From: Bacteroidota bacterium | Lineage (GTDB): Bacteria; Bacteroidota; Bacteroidia; Bacteroidales; JAADJA01 | DNA length: 64,000 nucleotides | NCBI GenBank assembly: GCA_020444515.1 | Contig: JAHLKX010000006.1 | Coordinates: 1-64,000 of the forward strand | Direction: 5' to 3' | Part shown: positions 61,690 to 64,000 of the stretch, one piece after another | Layout: each line of letters starts with the position of its first letter | Position numbering within the stretch: the first letter of the stretch is position 1 | Program-made: the position numbers and the translations under genes | Notes under the pieces: generated by a model | Told to the model about the DNA's origin: nothing | Databases searched by the model: none | What the model saw: only the letters and a program-made list of their open reading frames with translations

Positions 61690-64000
61690 ATGAGAATTTT
61701 AAATGTTACTATGAAAGCACTTGTCTTTCTCGTAATTGTACTTTTTTCGACAGGCAGTTTGCTTGCTCAAAAGTTTGAGTACAATGATAGCTGGGGAAAA
61801 CAAGGTTTTCAGTTAACCCAACAAAAAGCGAGCAGTGTTGAAATCAATTATTCAATCAACACTTTTACGCTGGCAAAAGAACAAATTAACGGAGAAGAGA
61901 TGGATGCCATTATGCTTCCCGGGGCAGTATTGTTTAATGATGAAGGCGCTCCGAACCTTCCCGGTCAGGGTCGTTTCATTGCGATTCCCGAAGGTGCTTC
62001 GGCCACGGTCGAAATAGTGTCTTCACGTACCGAAACATTGACTGGCATAGAAATGGAACCGGCTCCACGCATTCCATGGGATACCGAAACAGGCCCACTG
62101 GAATACAATAAAAGCCCCGAGCTTTATACCGAAAATGCTTTTTACCCGGCTCAACCGGTTAAAATTTCTGAAATTACTGAGATCAGAGGAGTAGATGCAG
62201 TTACGTTAGGAATTACCCCATTTCAGTATAACCCGGTAACCAAAGAATTGATCGTTTACCGCGATTTGAAGGTAAAGGTTAATTTTAGCGGAGGAAATGG
62301 TCAGTTTGGCGATGATCGCCTTCGTAGCCGTTGGTGGGATCCCATCCTGTCGGATGTGCTGCTTAACTACGAATCATTGCCGAAGCCCGATTATAATCAA
62401 TCATTCCAGGCAACCGAAGATATGGGTTGTGAGTACCTGATTGTCACCCCCACCAATCCGGAATTTCTGCAATGGGCCGATTCCATCAAACAATTCAGAA
62501 CACTTCAGGGTATCAGCACCGATGTTATGACTGTTGAGGATTGTGGAGGTAACAATGTGAACACACTTGAAACCTTTTTTAACAATGCTTACAATACATG
62601 GGATGTCGTTCCTTCTGCCGTTCTGATTCTTGGTGACTATGGCACCAACTCGGCTACCAGCATTACATCTCCCATCTGGAATAACTACTGCGTATCCGAT
62701 AATATCTGGGCGGATGTTACAGGTAATAGCATGCCCGATATCATCTTCGCCAGGATGACCGCACAAAATGCTTCACAACTGGAAGTGATGGTCACAAAGT
62801 TCCTGAATTATGAACGCACGCCACCAACAGACCCCGGTTTTTATAACCACCCGATTTCTGCCCTGGGTTTCCAGACAGAACGTTGGTTCCAGATCTGTTC
62901 AGAAGCTGTTGCCGGTTTCTGGGAAAACTCCATGGGTAAGGAAACTGTTCGTGTGAATAAAACTTATATTGGTAACCCGCTTACTGATCCCTGGTCGACA
63001 AACCAGAACACAAGCATGGTTGTAAATTATTTTGGTCCGAATGGTTTGGGTTACATTCCTGCTACACCGGGCCAGGTTAATTGTACATGGAATGGTTCAG
63101 CGCAAGATGTGGTCAATGCGATCAATGCCGGATCCTTTATGTTGCAGCACCGCGATCATGGATTTGAGCAAGGTTGGGGCGAACCAGCCTTTACCAGTAG
63201 CAATATCAACAGCCTGACCAACACCGACCTGGTTTTTGTTTGGTCTATTAACTGTTTGACTGGAAAATACAATTATGGTTCTGAAGTATTTTCTGAAAAA
63301 TTCCATCGCTATACCTATAATGGACAGAACTCTGGGGCGCTGGCAATCAATGCCGCATCAGAAGTTTCCTACTCTTTCGTGAACGACACCTATGTATGGG
63401 GGGCCTATGATAACATGTGGCCTGAGTTTATGCCAACTTATGGATCGGCAGTTGAAGAGCGCGGATTATTGCCTGCATTTGCCCAGGCTGCCGGAAAATA
63501 TTTCTTACAGGCCTCCAACTGGCCTTATAATACAAGTAATAAAGAGGTGACTTATAACCTATTCCATCACCATGGTGATGCCTTTACTGTAGTGTATTCA
63601 GAAGTTCCGCAGAACTTAACCGTGATTCACAATCCCATTCTTTATGCAGGGGTAACCAGTTTTGATATAACCGCTGATGCAGGTGCCTTTATTGCCCTGA
63701 CAGTGAATGGTGAGATTATTGGAACTGCCAGTGCAACGGGTGGCATGGTGTCAATTCCCATCCCTGCTCAGCAACCTCCGGACAACATGGTGGTTACCAT
63801 TACCAAACAAAACTATTATCGCTATTCTGCCTCCGTTGAAGTGATCCCGCCTGCAGGACCCTATGTTGTTTATAATGCGGTGGAAATTAATGATGATGAC
63901 GGTAACGGAAATGGTATTATGGAAACATCAGAGTCAATTTTAGGAACCCTCATCGTTGAAAACGTTGGTGTTGAAGAAGGCGAAAATGTAGAAGTTACCA
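61690..64000 (+). CDS. Gingipain-like C25 cysteine peptidase, second copy, 3' end beyond window
   Basis: The frame is open from the ATG at 61690 to the window end: 770 full codons, no stop. Signal peptide MRILNVTMKALVFLVIVLF, then the same propeptide (NDEGAPNLPGQGRF, ITPFQYNPVTKEL) and C25 domain as the gene before it. The dyad is H490 (QHRDHGFEQGWG) and C522 (SINCLTGKYN), with the same 32-residue spacing. The last visible part is the start of an Ig-like module with GNGNGIMETSES. The match to the first copy runs through propeptide and peptidase, so this is a tandem duplication. The sorting domain must lie past the window. Co-transcription is likely with only 30 bases between the genes. Confidence 0.92.
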   Translation, partial: MRILNVTMKALVFLVIVLFSTGSLLAQKFEYNDSWGKQGFQLTQQKASSVEINYSINTFTLAKEQINGEEMDAIMLPGAVLFNDEGAPNLPGQGRFIAIPEGASATVEIVSSRTETLTGIEMEPAPRIPWDTETGPLEYNKSPELYTENAFYPAQPVKISEITEIRGVDAVTLGITPFQYNPVTKELIVYRDLKVKVNFSGGNGQFGDDRLRSRWWDPILSDVLLNYESLPKPDYNQSFQATEDMGCEYLIVTPTNPEFLQWADSIKQFRTLQGISTDVMTVEDCGGNNVNTLETFFNNAYNTWDVVPSAVLILGDYGTNSATSITSPIWNNYCVSDNIWADVTGNSMPDIIFARMTAQNASQLEVMVTKFLNYERTPPTDPGFYNHPISALGFQTERWFQICSEAVAGFWENSMGKETVRVNKTYIGNPLTDPWSTNQNTSMVVNYFGPNGLGYIPATPGQVNCTWNGSAQDVVNAINAGSFMLQHRDHGFEQGWGEPAFTSSNINSLTNTDLVFVWSINCLTGKYNYGSEVFSEKFHRYTYNGQNSGALAINAASEVSYSFVNDTYVWGAYDNMWPEFMPTYGSAVEERGLLPAFAQAAGKYFLQASNWPYNTSNKEVTYNLFHHHGDAFTVVYSEVPQNLTVIHNPILYAGVTSFDITADAGAFIALTVNGEIIGTASATGGMVSIPIPAQQPPDNMVVTITKQNYYRYSASVEVIPPAGPYVVYNAVEINDDDGNGNGIMETSESILGTLIVENVGVEEGENVEVT

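Overview
The window reads as a chromosomal segment of a Bacteroidota bacterium, most likely a free-living or environmental member of the Bacteroidia. The reasons are: three secreted proteins that end in type IX secretion (T9SS) type-A sorting domains (a fourth lacks its C-terminus because the window ends); TlpA/DUF4369, YwqK/MORN and TPR-PD40 proteins typical of that phylum; and a set of -7 boxes of the form TAnnTTTG in front of many genes. It is Gram-negative, because it carries the Kdo transferase KdtA, MlaEF and outer-membrane barrel-like proteins. The sequence is moderately AT-rich and gene-dense. Genes switch strand often, and many pairs overlap by 1-14 bases. I saw no rRNA, tRNA, CRISPR array or intact insertion sequence.

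Layout. 1-962 holds no gene but several copies of two short palindromic repeat families. 963-5115 (minus) is a surface-sugar block: a WbpD-like N-acetyltransferase, a WbpE-like aminotransferase, a WbpO/TviB-like UDP-sugar dehydrogenase and GalE. 5364-9285 (plus) holds an outer-membrane barrel candidate, KdtA and a GT-C-like membrane glycosyltransferase. 9251-12073 (minus) is the K+ uptake pair TrkH/TrkA. 12199-14135 (minus) is a methionine/glutamine-type aminotransferase overlapping an omega-amidase. Phosphoglycerate kinase follows, with a strong terminator. 15570-20811 (minus) has a large T9SS protein, CvpA and MlaF/MlaE. 20899-21661 has a tiny lipoprotein and a SprT-like metalloprotein. 21671-24183 (minus) is NadA translationally coupled to a MORN-repeat protein. 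24672-26516 is RpiB and LutB.

The middle part (26527-36615) is more accessory: a TPR/PD40 protein with degenerate internal repeats, a decayed PA14-domain gene, a GH27 alpha-galactosidase-type lipoprotein, a TlpA-type thioredoxin, an unassigned protein resembling a nucleotide cyclase domain, a GT2 glycosyltransferase and a flippase-like membrane protein. Housekeeping genes follow (RuvC, TopA, TyrS, RecJ, PurH). Among them sits an arginase-fold protein that has lost several metal ligands, plus a MacB-type permease without its ATPase. MreBCD comes next, without the PBP2/RodA genes that often follow it.

The end of the window (49722-64000) is the most distinctive part: a soluble hybrid histidine kinase with nine PAS domains, then three large secreted peptidases on the same strand. 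These are an M14 zinc carboxypeptidase and two tandem gingipain-like C25 cysteine peptidases, the second cut off by the window end. All three share an accessory module with a calcium-loop-like motif. The arrangement looks like a secreted protein-degradation cluster that grew by tandem duplication. No single element here is a clearly new system. The best leads are the peptidase cluster and its kinase neighbour, the ligand-depleted arginase homologue, the cyclase-like protein, the PA14 pseudogene and the palindromic repeats.
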